A stretch of 64,000 nucleotides of DNA from Flavobacterium phycosphaerae (GCF_010119235.1 NZ_JAAATZ010000001.1:1890501-1954500), one strand, 5' to 3'. Shown: positions 8,813 through 16,705, counted from the stretch's first letter. Made by a program: numbers and translations. Notes: a model not told the origin generated them from the letters alone.

Positions 8813-9475
8813 TTAGCGTTTATCTTTAGTGTTTTTGTCGTAGCTAATCAAGTTCATCATTTCCCTTAACCTGCTCCGTACTCGAATTCCATAATGGTGT
8901 TCAATTTCTGATGCTGATAGATTTGTTGTAATGTGCGTTGGAATTCGTTTAGCAATGTAAATGTCATAGCGGCTCAAGAGTATTTCTGCCATTACATTGC
9001 ATTCGTTGCCGAAGTATTTCAGATTGTTCTCTATCCCTAGATCATCAAAGCAGAATATCTTTGGCTCTGAAATGTAGAGTTTGCCATTAGCGTAACGATG
9101 AATTACTTCGTAGCCATCCTTAATAAATTCAAAGCTAATATCACGACAGGGCTTTACAGAAAATTTATGGGGAATAGGGGTGAGGTGTTTCATGATAGTC
9201 AGTAATGATGTTTTGCCACAACCGACCGGGCCCGAAAGTATGATTCCTTTGTTCAAATCTAGATTATACCTGAAGGCCGTTTGCTCGTCTTTCAGGAAAT
9301 AAGCAATTAAACGGTATACAACCGGTTGGTCACTATCCATTATTTTAAAATGGGAGCCGTATAACTCCTGACCTTTCTTTTCTATCCAAATCAAAATATC
9401 ACTATAATCAAAGTGGCTCTGAATAGTCTTTATCTGCGGAGGTATTGAGTTGTTTTGTTCGGTCTGTTCGTTCAT
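8813..9475 (-). CDS. DnaC/IstB-like AAA ATPase of a mobile element
   Basis: 220 residues with a Walker A motif (GPVGCGKTSLL, about residues 80-90) and a Walker B motif (IFCFDDLGIEN). A later stretch, DIYIAKRIPTHITTNLSASE, holds the sensor-like asparagine after THITT, and arginines follow near RVRSRLREMMN. This arrangement is that of helicase loaders such as DnaC and of IstB. The ATG start gives a 68-bp overlap with the upstream replication-like gene; a later start (MDSDQ) would shorten it. It probably works with the upstream HTH protein in element replication or maintenance. Confidence 0.75.
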   Translation of the reverse strand: MNEQTEQNNSIPPQIKTIQSHFDYSDILIWIEKKGQELYGSHFKIMDSDQPVVYRLIAYFLKDEQTAFRYNLDLNKGIILSGPVGCGKTSLLTIMKHLTPIPHKFSVKPCRDISFEFIKDGYEVIHRYANGKLYISEPKIFCFDDLGIENNLKYFGNECNVMAEILLSRYDIYIAKRIPTHITTNLSASEIEHHYGIRVRSRLREMMNLISYDKNTKDKR

Positions 9476-10250
9476 TTGAAATGAATTTTGGTGCGTTTAG
9501 GATCCAGTTATTTGCTGCAGATTTCCAATCGGTTATTGGTGACTTACCACCGATAATCCATCCAATGCTGTTATTGTAATTGAAGAATTTTACCGCTTCC
9601 GCTTCCGGAAAGCTTTGCTGTGCGAAATAGTAATTCACTTCTTCCAGTCTTGGAATAACTATTAATGATGGTATAGCATCTTCTTTCTTTTTTTGGCGCA
9701 ACTTTTTTTCTTTGCTGGTATCGCGCTCTGTTTTAAAATCAAAAATTTCTTCTTCATTTTTTTTTGTTTGTTCATCGCTGTTTAAACTCTTTGTAAAATT
9801 TGAATCGTTTGTATTGTTTATATTGTTTATATAAGGTACTACGACTTGTTCATCAAGCTGTTCCCGACTTGTTTCAGTACTAGTACATAACTTGTCTGCA
9901 ACCTGTTCAACGACAGGTTTAAAATTTGGACTGGTATTTTTTGGCAAAGGCTTTAAATCATCGGAAAAATTGAATAAGAAAACATGGCTGCCTTTGAATG
10001 GATTGTATGAGGGTTCGTAATTAATGTAGCCTTGTGCGTGTAATGCTTTAAGGCATTTGTGGTAGGTGGCTTTTGAACTGATTTTGCTAATTCTCATGAT
10101 TTCGTCACGAGAAATGCTGATTGGATTTTTGAACCGGTTGCAATTCCAGAATTGGAAAAGCGACATATAGAGGCTAACATGTGTGGGATTTAGATTTCGA
10201 TCTGTTGCTACTTTTTCGAAAAAACCTGTTAAGTGCTTGATGTAATTCAT
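9408..10250 (-). CDS. Winged-helix replication-initiator-like protein
   Basis: 280 residues. The N-terminal ~100 residues form a DNA-binding region (ISISRDEIMRISKISSKATY, then KCLKALHAQGYINYEPSYNP) typical of the replication/HTH proteins carried by Bacteroidota integrative elements. A low-complexity linker rich in N, T, E and K follows, then a C-terminal segment (about 195-260) containing WIIGGKSPITDWKSAANNWI, a DnaD-like or primase-interaction-like pattern. It lies 8 bp downstream of an excisionase-like gene and overlaps the ATPase gene. The role in element replication is inferred from neighbours. Confidence 0.65.
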   Translation of the reverse strand: MNYIKHLTGFFEKVATDRNLNPTHVSLYMSLFQFWNCNRFKNPISISRDEIMRISKISSKATYHKCLKALHAQGYINYEPSYNPFKGSHVFLFNFSDDLKPLPKNTSPNFKPVVEQVADKLCTSTETSREQLDEQVVVPYINNINNTNDSNFTKSLNSDEQTKKNEEEIFDFKTERDTSKEKKLRQKKKEDAIPSLIVIPRLEEVNYYFAQQSFPEAEAVKFFNYNNSIGWIIGGKSPITDWKSAANNWILNAPKFISNERTDRTKQLNTSADKDYSEPL

Positions 10251-10258
10251 GATTTGAA

Positions 10259-10552
10259 TTACTTTGAGTTAAATAGCGTCCTTTCTGAGCTTACCTTATT
10301 CTCATCAAGTAATTTTTCAATATCCTTGTGTGCATAGTAGATTATGCCACCAATCTTAGTATATGACAAGGTTTTGTTTATTCGTAAGGTTTGTAATGTT
10401 CCCGGAGAAATGTTGAGTAGTTTACGAACCTCTTTAGACTTTAGCCATTGCTTGGTATGGTCTGTTTTGCCTTGCAAGATTTCTCTAATATCATCTAAAA
10501 GTAATATTCTAAAATCGTTCAGATCTTCCTTTGTTAGAATTTCAACTGCCAT
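10259..10552 (-). CDS. Excisionase-type helix-turn-helix protein
   Basis: 97 residues with a MerR/Xis-like winged helix in the middle (WLKSKEVRKLLNISPGTLQT, then LRINKTLSYTKIGGIIYYAH). This is the typical form of Bacteroidota element excisionases: an N-terminal helical region, then the HTH, then a wing containing GGIIYY. It is the first gene of the three-gene cassette reading toward 8.8 kb and is preceded by a cluster of CACAA palindromes at 10575-10632. It may bend DNA for integrase-mediated excision and also regulate its own cassette. Confidence 0.75.
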   Translation of the reverse strand: MAVEILTKEDLNDFRILLLDDIREILQGKTDHTKQWLKSKEVRKLLNISPGTLQTLRINKTLSYTKIGGIIYYAHKDIEKLLDENKVSSERTLFNSK

Positions 10553-10574
10553 AATTTATGTTTTACATTGTTAT

Positions 10575-10632
10575 GGCACAAAATTGTGTGATTTGGAAAT
10601 TTTTATTTCACAAGTCGTTCACAAGTTGTGAA
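10575..10632. promoter_or_regulatory. Cluster of CACAA/TTGTG palindromes before the excisionase cassette
   Basis: Three related elements lie in 58 bp: a CACAA-AA-TTGTG palindrome in 10578-10589, a single TTCACAAG half-site at 10607-10614, and the perfect 15-bp palindrome TTCACAAGTTGTGAA at 10618-10632. They lie between the excisionase start (10552) and the TPR-AraC stop (10648). They could be an operator, excisionase sites or an iteron-like origin. Confidence 0.45.
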
Positions 10633-10647
10633 AGAAAAAAAAGTAAA

Positions 10648-12366
10648 TCAAGTCGAACTGTCTGTGTTTATTGACTTCTTTAATTTATAGATGAAATAAG
10701 ATGGCGTGATTCCTGTATGCGATTTAAAAGCACGCGTGAAATTTTGTGTGGTACGAAATCCTGCTTCCTCACCCAGTGCCTTATGCGTATAGTTCCTGAA
10801 TCGGCTGTCGGATTTAAGCATTTCGACTATGTAATCTAATTTTAGTTCAGTAATGTATTCGATTGTGCCTTTGCCGCGATGCTTTGCAATAACCTGTGTT
10901 ACATATTTGGAATTGGTGTGTAGTATTGCAGCCATTTTTGAAAGGTTCATATCGTATTCCAAATATTTTTTGTTACGTTCAAACTTTTCTAGGTTTTTGA
11001 CAATTGCGGCTTCGATGTCGGGGCTTATAGTCCGAGCGCGTTTATCCTTGCTATCTGTCTCTGTTGATTCCTGAAAATCAATCTCTGACTCATCGAAAGT
11101 CGCTTCGAATGGGACTAAATGATTCGCCGTATCGCGATTCATTAATTCTTCAAATAACTTTTTGTTGCGCCTGTTTTTATGAGTAAGATGAATGATAATT
11201 ATTGCCATTAATACAACAACTATACAGGCAGTAACGCGTGTAATCAGAATTGCATCCTCTATATCATTTTTGGCGTTGATAAGTTCTTTGGTATCATATT
11301 CCTTTACAATTTTCTTTAGAAGGTATTTGTAATCATGAGCCAAAAGCTTATCTACTTTTAGTAACTGATTAATGTAGCGAAGCTGTGCTCTGCTATCGCC
11401 CTTCTCTTTATAATAGTCGATTAAGTACTCATAAGCACTTCTCAAATCTGGGAGGATGTAGCTTTTTAGTTCGAATATCCTGTCGACCTTTTTAAAGTAA
11501 TTAATTGCCTTATCCGGCTGTTGTAATGACCAGTATGCTTTTCCGATGTAATAGTAAGTAGCTGATTCATTACCATAATCTTTTATTCGAATGATATCGG
11601 GTACTAGCTGATTGAGCTTTTTTACAGCTGACTTGAAATTTCCTTTGTAGCACATGTTGATTGCTTCGGAATGTTTAAAATAGCATTCCATAGAAGTGTC
11701 TTCAAATAATTTCCCTTGGTCAATTCCCAACTGATTGGTTTCTGAAGCCAAATCATATTTTCCAATCTTCATATAAGCTAATCCGAGAGCGTGCAATGAA
11801 TTTAAGTATGCACGGTCATTTTCCTCCCTAAAGTAATTAACACACTCTTGAAGCAACGAAATTGCTTCGTCATAAAAGCCTAGGTAATATTTAATCTGTG
11901 CGATTCCATATTTAATCTTGTTAATCAGTATCGGCTTGGTTGTACGTGATGCATATTGATCGGCTTTTAGATAATTATCAAGTGCCTTACTATGTTCCAT
12001 ACGCTCGTAATGGACTATTCCTTTGGTGAGATAGGCAGATGCAGTTAATTCAATGTCATTAGTCCTTCTTGCGTTAATGATCATGCTATCTGCATAAAAC
12101 GGTCGAGCTGATTTGTCGGCATTGATAAGGCAGGCCTTGTAAGCAAGAGCTAACTGCAGGTAGTTATCTCTTTTTGACTTGGCTTTCAGAAGCCAGAAAT
12201 GCACATAAATATTTGATTTGTTACGGTCATAGAGTGTTTCTTCAAATTTAGTTTTCAAATACTCAAAGCTTTTGTCTGAAAGTGTGTCGAAACACGAATT
12301 AGTGCGTTGCGAGAAAACACAATTTACTGTCAATAGTAAAATAACTATATACTTCTTCTGAACCAT
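10648..12366 (-). CDS. TPR sensor with transmembrane segment and AraC-type output domain
   Basis: 572 residues. A signal/anchor sequence (about 1-19) is followed by tandem TPR helices (about 90-330; for example YYYIGKAYWSLQQPDKAINY), a transmembrane segment (about 374-395), a basic cytosolic linker and a C-terminal AraC-family DNA-binding domain (about 460-565, with LSKMAAILHTNSKYVTQVIA and ALGEEAGFRTTQNFTRAF). This layout is a one-component membrane regulator known in Bacteroidota: the periplasmic TPR part senses and the cytosolic part binds DNA. A pair of inverted ATTCGGGAA motifs lies upstream at 12537-12582. It is the best local candidate to bind the repeated island motif. Confidence 0.85.
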   Translation of the reverse strand: MVQKKYIVILLLTVNCVFSQRTNSCFDTLSDKSFEYLKTKFEETLYDRNKSNIYVHFWLLKAKSKRDNYLQLALAYKACLINADKSARPFYADSMIINARRTNDIELTASAYLTKGIVHYERMEHSKALDNYLKADQYASRTTKPILINKIKYGIAQIKYYLGFYDEAISLLQECVNYFREENDRAYLNSLHALGLAYMKIGKYDLASETNQLGIDQGKLFEDTSMECYFKHSEAINMCYKGNFKSAVKKLNQLVPDIIRIKDYGNESATYYYIGKAYWSLQQPDKAINYFKKVDRIFELKSYILPDLRSAYEYLIDYYKEKGDSRAQLRYINQLLKVDKLLAHDYKYLLKKIVKEYDTKELINAKNDIEDAILITRVTACIVVVLMAIIIIHLTHKNRRNKKLFEELMNRDTANHLVPFEATFDESEIDFQESTETDSKDKRARTISPDIEAAIVKNLEKFERNKKYLEYDMNLSKMAAILHTNSKYVTQVIAKHRGKGTIEYITELKLDYIVEMLKSDSRFRNYTHKALGEEAGFRTTQNFTRAFKSHTGITPSYFIYKLKKSINTDSST

Positions 12367-12536
12367 TCCTGAGTGTTGACATTGTTATACCATTACGCAC
12401 GAATTATTACCATGGCAATTTGCGAATAAATGTAAAAAAATTACTGGAATACATCGGTTCGAAAAACTAAAACTCGATGAATTACCTCACTACAACTTAA
12501 TCGTCTGAACGATGGAGAATTAAAAAAAAACTTGAG

Positions 12537-12582
12537 TATGTGGTTCGGGAATCACCTACCATGCGGTTCCCGAATGCCATAG
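12537..12582. promoter_or_regulatory. Inverted pair of TATGYRRTTCGGGAA motifs
   Basis: In the 369-bp gap between two divergent genes there are two copies of the island motif in opposite orientation: core TTCGGGAA at 12544-12551 and core TTCCCGAA at 12567-12574, centres 23 bp apart. Each is flanked by TATG on its outer side. The pair lies 171 bp from the TPR-AraC start and 154 bp from the lipoprotein start, so it could serve either gene. The rest of the gap holds no supportable gene. Confidence 0.6.
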
Positions 12583-12735
12583 TTGTTGGGTTGTGTAGAG
12601 CAAAAAGCCCTTTTAGATTTGCGTTCGAATTCAAGCGGTTTTGTTATGAGCAAACCTACACACTGTTCAGATTACCCCGGGCGAAATGAACTGATGAAAA
12701 AAAGTAATCAGTAACATTTTAAACATTTATGAACC

Positions 12736-13446
12736 ATGAAAAATTTATATTCATGCCTACTAATTTTGACTTTTTTTGCTTCCTGTACTAATGAAGAAAA
12801 TAGCCAACAGGAAACGAGCTCCGCAATACTGATGAAAGGAAGCGGTACACTCCCCAGCAATAATGCTAATCCGCACGATAACGCCGGAAGGATATATGAT
12901 GCAATTTTTGATGCTTATTATGATGGAAGCAACAGGCCTAAGGATGCAGCATCGGTAATTACGCAAGTAGAAACCCTTGCAAATGCCAATACTTCGTTTG
13001 TTTCATTGGATGCTATCGGCTCACCTTTAGAACCTGAGCGAATTCAATATCTTGCTGAAAAAAGGAGTGTAGATATTGGAGCAATTATCGGAGCCAGTAA
13101 CTTGTCTCCCATTGCAAAAACCAGTTTCAGCAATTTCCTGATTACAATGGTAACCCTTTATGAGGCAGAAATGGATGCGGCCAAGATAGCTAATGCTGTA
13201 ATCAAGTATGAGGAAACAGTAATAGGAAATACTTTATTTAGTGAAAAGGACGAACGTGTGATTTTGACGAGTACATCTATACTTCGTTTTAGTGCCTATA
13301 GGGCAAAAAAGAAACCTAAAAAGAATACAGATCCCGATTGGCTTATTTGGGTAACGCATGTATATGGTGCAGAAGAAGGCGCAGAAGAGAACGAAGCAAA
13401 AGCTATAGTAGCAGCCCTGGTAACAGGAATTGTTTCGAATAAGTAA
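12736..13446 (+). CDS. Lipoprotein of unknown function
   Basis: 236 residues. The signal ends in lipobox FASC (Cys17), predicting a lipid-anchored protein. The mature protein has a low-complexity start with GSGTLPSNNANPHDNAGRIY and a helical C-terminal part, ending EENEAKAIVAALVTGIVSNK. I recognise no enzymatic motif; similar NNANPxDNAGxIY starts occur in uncharacterised Bacteroidota proteins. It is divergent from the TPR-AraC gene with two repeated motifs between them, so it may be a target of that regulator. A strong terminator follows. Confidence 0.7.
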   Translation: MKNLYSCLLILTFFASCTNEENSQQETSSAILMKGSGTLPSNNANPHDNAGRIYDAIFDAYYDGSNRPKDAASVITQVETLANANTSFVSLDAIGSPLEPERIQYLAEKRSVDIGAIIGASNLSPIAKTSFSNFLITMVTLYEAEMDAAKIANAVIKYEETVIGNTLFSEKDERVILTSTSILRFSAYRAKKKPKKNTDPDWLIWVTHVYGAEEGAEENEAKAIVAALVTGIVSNK

Positions 13447-13454
13447 GAAACAAT

Positions 13455-13478
13455 AAGTCCCTCTGACGAGAGGGACTT
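13455..13478. terminator. Bidirectional terminator between lipoprotein gene and rteC
   Basis: A perfect 10-bp stem (AAGTCCCTCT with AGAGGGACTT) with a 4-nt loop lies between two convergent genes that end at 13446 and 13481. Confidence 0.75.
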
Positions 13479-13480
13479 TC

Positions 13481-14314
13481 CTATATTTCATCTGCATCAT
13501 CCATTCGCAAGATTAATTTCTCCTTTAAAGAGTTCAGAAACTTTGTCCTTTCGGATTTCCTTGCGCGAATTTCTAAAAACACTCTATGAAACTGCCCCAA
13601 CTCAACCCCAAAAGCAGATTCAAAACTCTTTACGACTTCTTTTAATTCTGATTGACCATTATTAAATACGCCTTCCGCATGTAGTGCGTAAATCAATTCT
13701 ATCAGTGCCACTTTAGAACCGGTCCATTTTTGCGTTTTTTTAAAGGTGCTCTGAACTTGTTTATCATCCAGTTTTGCAATTTCGGATTCCAAGTAGACCT
13801 TAAGATTATCATTGGCCAAAATTTTTGCCACTTTATAGTCGTGCGAGGTTGAAAAACGCTGGTCGGCCTGAAAGTAAAAGCTGTCTAATGTATGTCGTAG
13901 ATCGTGTTTGCCTCGAATGAAGTATTTTTTATCCAGGTTGTTGTTGCCAGTGCGGTAGTATTTATAAAATTCGATATTTTCATTGCCGTACTTTTCCAGT
14001 TTTGTCAGTTCTAATTTGTAGTGTTTTCGAATTGCCTTTCTAGTGCCAAAGGGTTTGGCCGTTTCTATATTGTAGATTTCATTATAGTAAATGAGTTTGG
14101 CCGCAAAGCGGGGTTTTATATTCCGGAAAAAATCGACTTCTTCCGCCTTATTTTCGAATTGATGATTTAAAAATTTTGTTTTTAGTTTTTCCAATATAGT
14201 AATTATTATTTTTATCGCCTGCTCTGCATATTGGATCGGGTCCTCAGTTTTGGAATGGATGATTTTTAACTGGTGCTCTAATTCAGACATTAGGGATTCG
14301 GAAACTAATTTCAT
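13481..14314 (-). CDS. rteC: RteC-family regulator of mobile elements
   Basis: 277 residues matching the general form of RteC proteins: an N-terminal helical part (SELEHQLKIIHSKTEDPIQY, then AEQAIKIIITILEKLK), a central stretch (FFRNIKPRFAAKLIYYNEIY), and a C-terminal DNA-binding-like region (KVALIELIYALHAEGVFNNG). In the Bacteroides element CTnDOT, RteC activates excision genes after tetracycline induction. Here it may do the same for the island, but tetQ and rteA/rteB are not seen. Two direct repeats of the ATTCGGGAA motif lie upstream at 14381-14424, so it is probably under AraC-type or own control. Confidence 0.85.
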   Translation of the reverse strand: MKLVSESLMSELEHQLKIIHSKTEDPIQYAEQAIKIIITILEKLKTKFLNHQFENKAEEVDFFRNIKPRFAAKLIYYNEIYNIETAKPFGTRKAIRKHYKLELTKLEKYGNENIEFYKYYRTGNNNLDKKYFIRGKHDLRHTLDSFYFQADQRFSTSHDYKVAKILANDNLKVYLESEIAKLDDKQVQSTFKKTQKWTGSKVALIELIYALHAEGVFNNGQSELKEVVKSFESAFGVELGQFHRVFLEIRARKSERTKFLNSLKEKLILRMDDADEI

Positions 14315-14380
14315 TTGCCATTGGGTTGAGGTTGTGGGGCAAATCTATTTGAGAGGATGACATACGACAAATGGTAGAGT

Positions 14381-14424
14381 ATGTTATTCCCGAATTGCAT
14401 ATAGTGTATTCCCGAATCGCATAG
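14381..14424. promoter_or_regulatory. Direct-repeat operator pair upstream of rteC
   Basis: Two copies of the motif lie 22 bp apart in the same orientation (cores TTCCCGAA at 14387-14394 and 14409-14416, each followed by TYGCATA). Read in the direction of rteC they are TATGCGATTCGGGAATA and TATGCAATTCGGGAATA. A 21-23 bp direct repeat is how AraC-type dimers bind. The nearer copy is about 15 bp upstream of a TACCATTTG promoter-like sequence, consistent with activation. Confidence 0.65.
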
Positions 14425-14455
14425 TATATCTTAACGAGCTAAAGCTAGTGTACCT

Positions 14456-14472
14456 GACTGCCACTGGCAGTC
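14456..14472. other. Perfect 17-bp palindrome between the two operator pairs
   Basis: GACTGCCACTGGCAGTC reads the same on both strands apart from its central base, giving 8-bp arms. It lies between the two motif pairs in the rteC/small-protein intergenic region. It could be a short terminator or a protein site; there is no T-run on the plus strand. Confidence 0.4.
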
Positions 14473-14485
14473 CTCCTCTTAATAT

Positions 14486-14527
14486 CAAATCCGAATTGCA
14501 TGGTGGGTAATTCCCGAATTGCATAGT
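14486..14527. promoter_or_regulatory. Second direct-repeat operator pair
   Basis: A degenerate copy (ATCCGAATTGCAT; core 14488-14495) and a full copy (ATTCCCGAATTGCATA; core TTCCCGAA at 14511-14518) are 23 bp apart in the same orientation. A -7-like TACCTTTA at 14547-14554 follows, and the small membrane-protein gene starts at 14571. The full copy is about 33 bp upstream of that element, a position suited to activation. Confidence 0.55.
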
Positions 14528-14570
14528 ATAATACAACCGGAATAGTTACCTTTAATTCTTACTAATATTA

Positions 14571-14750
14571 ATGCGTATGATTGCACTTATGCCAGCAGTA
14601 TTATTATTTATCAGTTGTATACTTCTTTTCTTTAGAGAAGTAAAATTAGACCGTAAACGATTTTTGGAGGAGCACCGGTTGGCAGATGAACATATACTTA
14701 AAGAAGTGGAGCGTTTTAAAAGAGAAATAGGTCAGTTGCCTGTCAAATAG
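14571..14750 (+). CDS. Small single-pass membrane protein (59 aa)
   Basis: A 59-codon gene starting MRMIALMPAVLLFIS, with one transmembrane helix (about residues 4-22) and a charged, probably helical tail (KLDRKRFLEEHRLADEHILK). An ATG follows a TACCTTTA promoter-like element and a motif pair. Its 3' end overlaps the convergent phosphatase gene by 19 bp. The function is unknown. The codon pattern and membrane-plus-coil layout make it likely to be real. Confidence 0.5.
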   Translation: MRMIALMPAVLLFISCILLFFREVKLDRKRFLEEHRLADEHILKEVERFKREIGQLPVK

Positions 14751-15079
14751 GGATTGATTTTGCCCAACAGAAGATCAATAAGTTCTTTTTGATAGTATTT
14801 GTAAATGTCTTCAATCCCCAATACTATTATTTTATTTCGATACTTGTTTGCAGTATTTTGTTTTATAAGCTGAGCGTGTTTATTCTCCATCACAAAAACA
14901 GTATCCGCCCAAATAAGCATTTCTTCCGTGAGAGGATTTGTTCCCTCAGCTTGACAAAGTTTTAGATTGGTTCCCGCGGACCGGAATTCCCGTTCAGGGT
15001 AGAGGATACTAAAATAATCTTCACCTGTTTTGGAGCGCTGCTTGTTGGCGGAACAGATAAAGAGAATTTTGTTATTCAT
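14732..15079 (-). CDS. Short low-molecular-weight phosphatase-like protein
   Basis: 115 residues with an N-terminal CX5R(S/T) active-site loop (Cys9-SANKQ-Arg15-Ser16) as in LMW protein tyrosine phosphatases. The protein is shorter than typical LMW-PTPs (about 150 residues) and lacks the usual DPD general-acid loop. A substitute stretch, LGIEDIYKYYQKELIDLL, is found in short family members of about 110 residues seen on mobile elements. The substrate is unknown; phosphatase activity is predicted but the missing acid makes it uncertain. It overlaps the small membrane-protein gene and lies between rteC and the AbiE pair. Confidence 0.72.
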   Translation of the reverse strand: MNNKILFICSANKQRSKTGEDYFSILYPEREFRSAGTNLKLCQAEGTNPLTEEMLIWADTVFVMENKHAQLIKQNTANKYRNKIIVLGIEDIYKYYQKELIDLLLGKINPYLTGN

Positions 15080-15113
15080 TGTTTGTGTGACTGCGGGAGG
15101 ATTGTGTTACTTG

Positions 15114-15170
15114 AAAATGTTCATTATTATATACAAAATACGCGTTTATGTTCATAATAATGAACATTTT
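15114..15170 (+). terminator. Long hairpin with 17-bp perfect arms
   Basis: AAAATGTTCATTATTAT at 15114-15130 pairs perfectly with 15154-15170 across a 23-nt loop, and the plus strand then has G followed by T7. It lies between the phosphatase gene start and the AbiEii stop. The T-run points to a plus-strand terminator, though no obvious plus-strand gene precedes it other than the small 14571 gene. It could instead be a regulatory site for the phosphatase promoter. Confidence 0.5.
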
Positions 15171-15176
15171 GTTTTT

Positions 15177-16130
15177 TTAAAGCTTTCCTACCCATTTGCC
15201 AATCTCAGTAAGCATGTCATCAAAATCGGGTTGTCCATTATAATATAATGCTGCTGTCTTTTTATACCGTTCGATAAAACGTGTGCGAAGGTTTTTATCA
15301 TTTAACAGAAACGCCTCGTTTTCTGAAATTGGTATCTCATAATCTATCTTCGGAAAGCGTGCCATTTTATGTTCAGCATATTCAGCTGTTCCGATAAATG
15401 CTTTAACCTGCTCTTCTTTTAACAGGCTGTAAATATCATAGTACTGACGCAACAAGTTTTGTCTTTCTACACCTGATTCCTGTTCCTGCCTGAACTTGGT
15501 AGCGACAGTCTGCAGCTTCTCGACAAAAGTGTATCCGGGATGGTAACAAGCAATATCAATTGCCCTGTTATCAATTAAGTTAACGACCTCCATCTGGATT
15601 GCCTTGTCAAATGCCCAGGACGAGATAGTGAGTGCATTGTTGGGAGTAACAGTATCAAATCCTGCTTCCAACAAAATCCCTTCCTTTAAACCATCCACTA
15701 CATCGGTAATACTTTTATAATGCAACCTTATACCACCACTGCGATAATGCCTAGTGTCATCAAAAGCTTCATCGCGTTCAACTGCTATTATACTGTCAAT
15801 CTTTATCTCGTTTGCCAGCACATCATAGAAATCCTTTCTTTTTTGGACATTGTTTGGCTTACTGTTGTTAGGGTTTTCATTGATACCCAATTCTGCCGGT
15901 GGCTTAATATGGATATCTATATCTTCGGAAAAGCGGTGGATAATGCCGTAGCCTTTGGACAGGGAAGTACCGCCTTTTAATTCAAATTGGTATCCCTGTT
16001 TTTTGAGCCCAAACAAGGCATGCATAATCCAATAGTCTTTTTCGACCAGGCCTTCCTCAATGCCTAATTCTTTGCCGGCGATGCGGAGCAGTGCCGGAAA
16101 ATCTTTGTGGTTGTGTAAGTAGTCAGGCAT
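15177..16130 (-). CDS. abiEii: AbiEii-type nucleotidyltransferase toxin
   Basis: 317 residues. The N-terminal nucleotidyltransferase core contains the GG-T-SLSK motif (Gly53-Gly54, LKGGTSLSKGYG) and the following SEDIDI motif (Asp70 and Asp72), which is the AbiEii/AbiGii toxin signature. Such toxins transfer nucleotides to tRNA acceptors or otherwise stop growth and, with their antitoxin, abort phage infection (family knowledge). The gene starts 2 bp after the stop of the DUF6088-type partner, the usual antitoxin-first order. This is a type IV toxin-antitoxin candidate. Confidence 0.88.
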   Translation of the reverse strand: MPDYLHNHKDFPALLRIAGKELGIEEGLVEKDYWIMHALFGLKKQGYQFELKGGTSLSKGYGIIHRFSEDIDIHIKPPAELGINENPNNSKPNNVQKRKDFYDVLANEIKIDSIIAVERDEAFDDTRHYRSGGIRLHYKSITDVVDGLKEGILLEAGFDTVTPNNALTISSWAFDKAIQMEVVNLIDNRAIDIACYHPGYTFVEKLQTVATKFRQEQESGVERQNLLRQYYDIYSLLKEEQVKAFIGTAEYAEHKMARFPKIDYEIPISENEAFLLNDKNLRTRFIERYKKTAALYYNGQPDFDDMLTEIGKWVGKL

Positions 16131-16132
16131 AA

Positions 16133-16705
16133 TTAAGCTACTAATGGTTCCAATAATTTTTTTGCTTTGAGGCTACCATACTCCTCCAGGGATTTCCTTA
16201 ATTTTTTACTGTTCATCTCAGTAACGCGGAACTTCACTTTGGCCAGCACTTCGTTTGGATCTTCTGCCAGCTTATCCAAGTTATTGAGCATGTCCACTAA
16301 AAGGAATTCGGGAGTTGCTTTTTTTGGAAAGTGCGGTTTCATTTTAAAGGAATATATTTTTCCCCCGAGCTTAAAGTCACCATGGCGTTTGTGGTTATAC
16401 ACTGTTTTTTGATTATAGAGTTGTGTAGTACCCACTCCAAGGGAATTATAAGCGTTAAAGGATGTTACCAAAAAACGACTGTCTTTAAGAAAAGAACGAA
16501 CCAGTACTTCCTCTTCGGGAGGTGCTTCTCCGAAAACAGTAACTTCGGGATATAAGTATAGCCCCTGCGCGAGCTTTTGCAAAGTACCGTCCTTTACCAA
16601 TTCATCGGCATGACGGTCTACTGATTTTGACCATTTGGCCAAATCTGCCCTGCGGTATACCTTACCCCGTTTTAAATGTTTTTTTAGTTCCTGTAACTTA
16701 TTCAT
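16133..16705 (-). CDS. AbiEi-like antitoxin (DUF6088 type)
   Basis: 190 residues. The N-terminal winged helix (KVYRRADLAKWSKSVDRHAD, then ELVKDGTLQKLAQGLYLYP) is the AbiEi DNA-binding fold that represses its own operon, and the C-terminal part (FLKDSRFLVTSFNAYNSLGV) is DUF6088-like. It should neutralise the AbiEii nucleotidyltransferase encoded 2 bp downstream. An AT-rich palindromic stretch in the 113-bp gap to the divergent HNH gene is a possible autoregulatory operator. Confidence 0.82.
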   Translation of the reverse strand: MNKLQELKKHLKRGKVYRRADLAKWSKSVDRHADELVKDGTLQKLAQGLYLYPEVTVFGEAPPEEEVLVRSFLKDSRFLVTSFNAYNSLGVGTTQLYNQKTVYNHKRHGDFKLGGKIYSFKMKPHFPKKATPEFLLVDMLNNLDKLAEDPNEVLAKVKFRVTEMNSKKLRKSLEEYGSLKAKKLLEPLVA

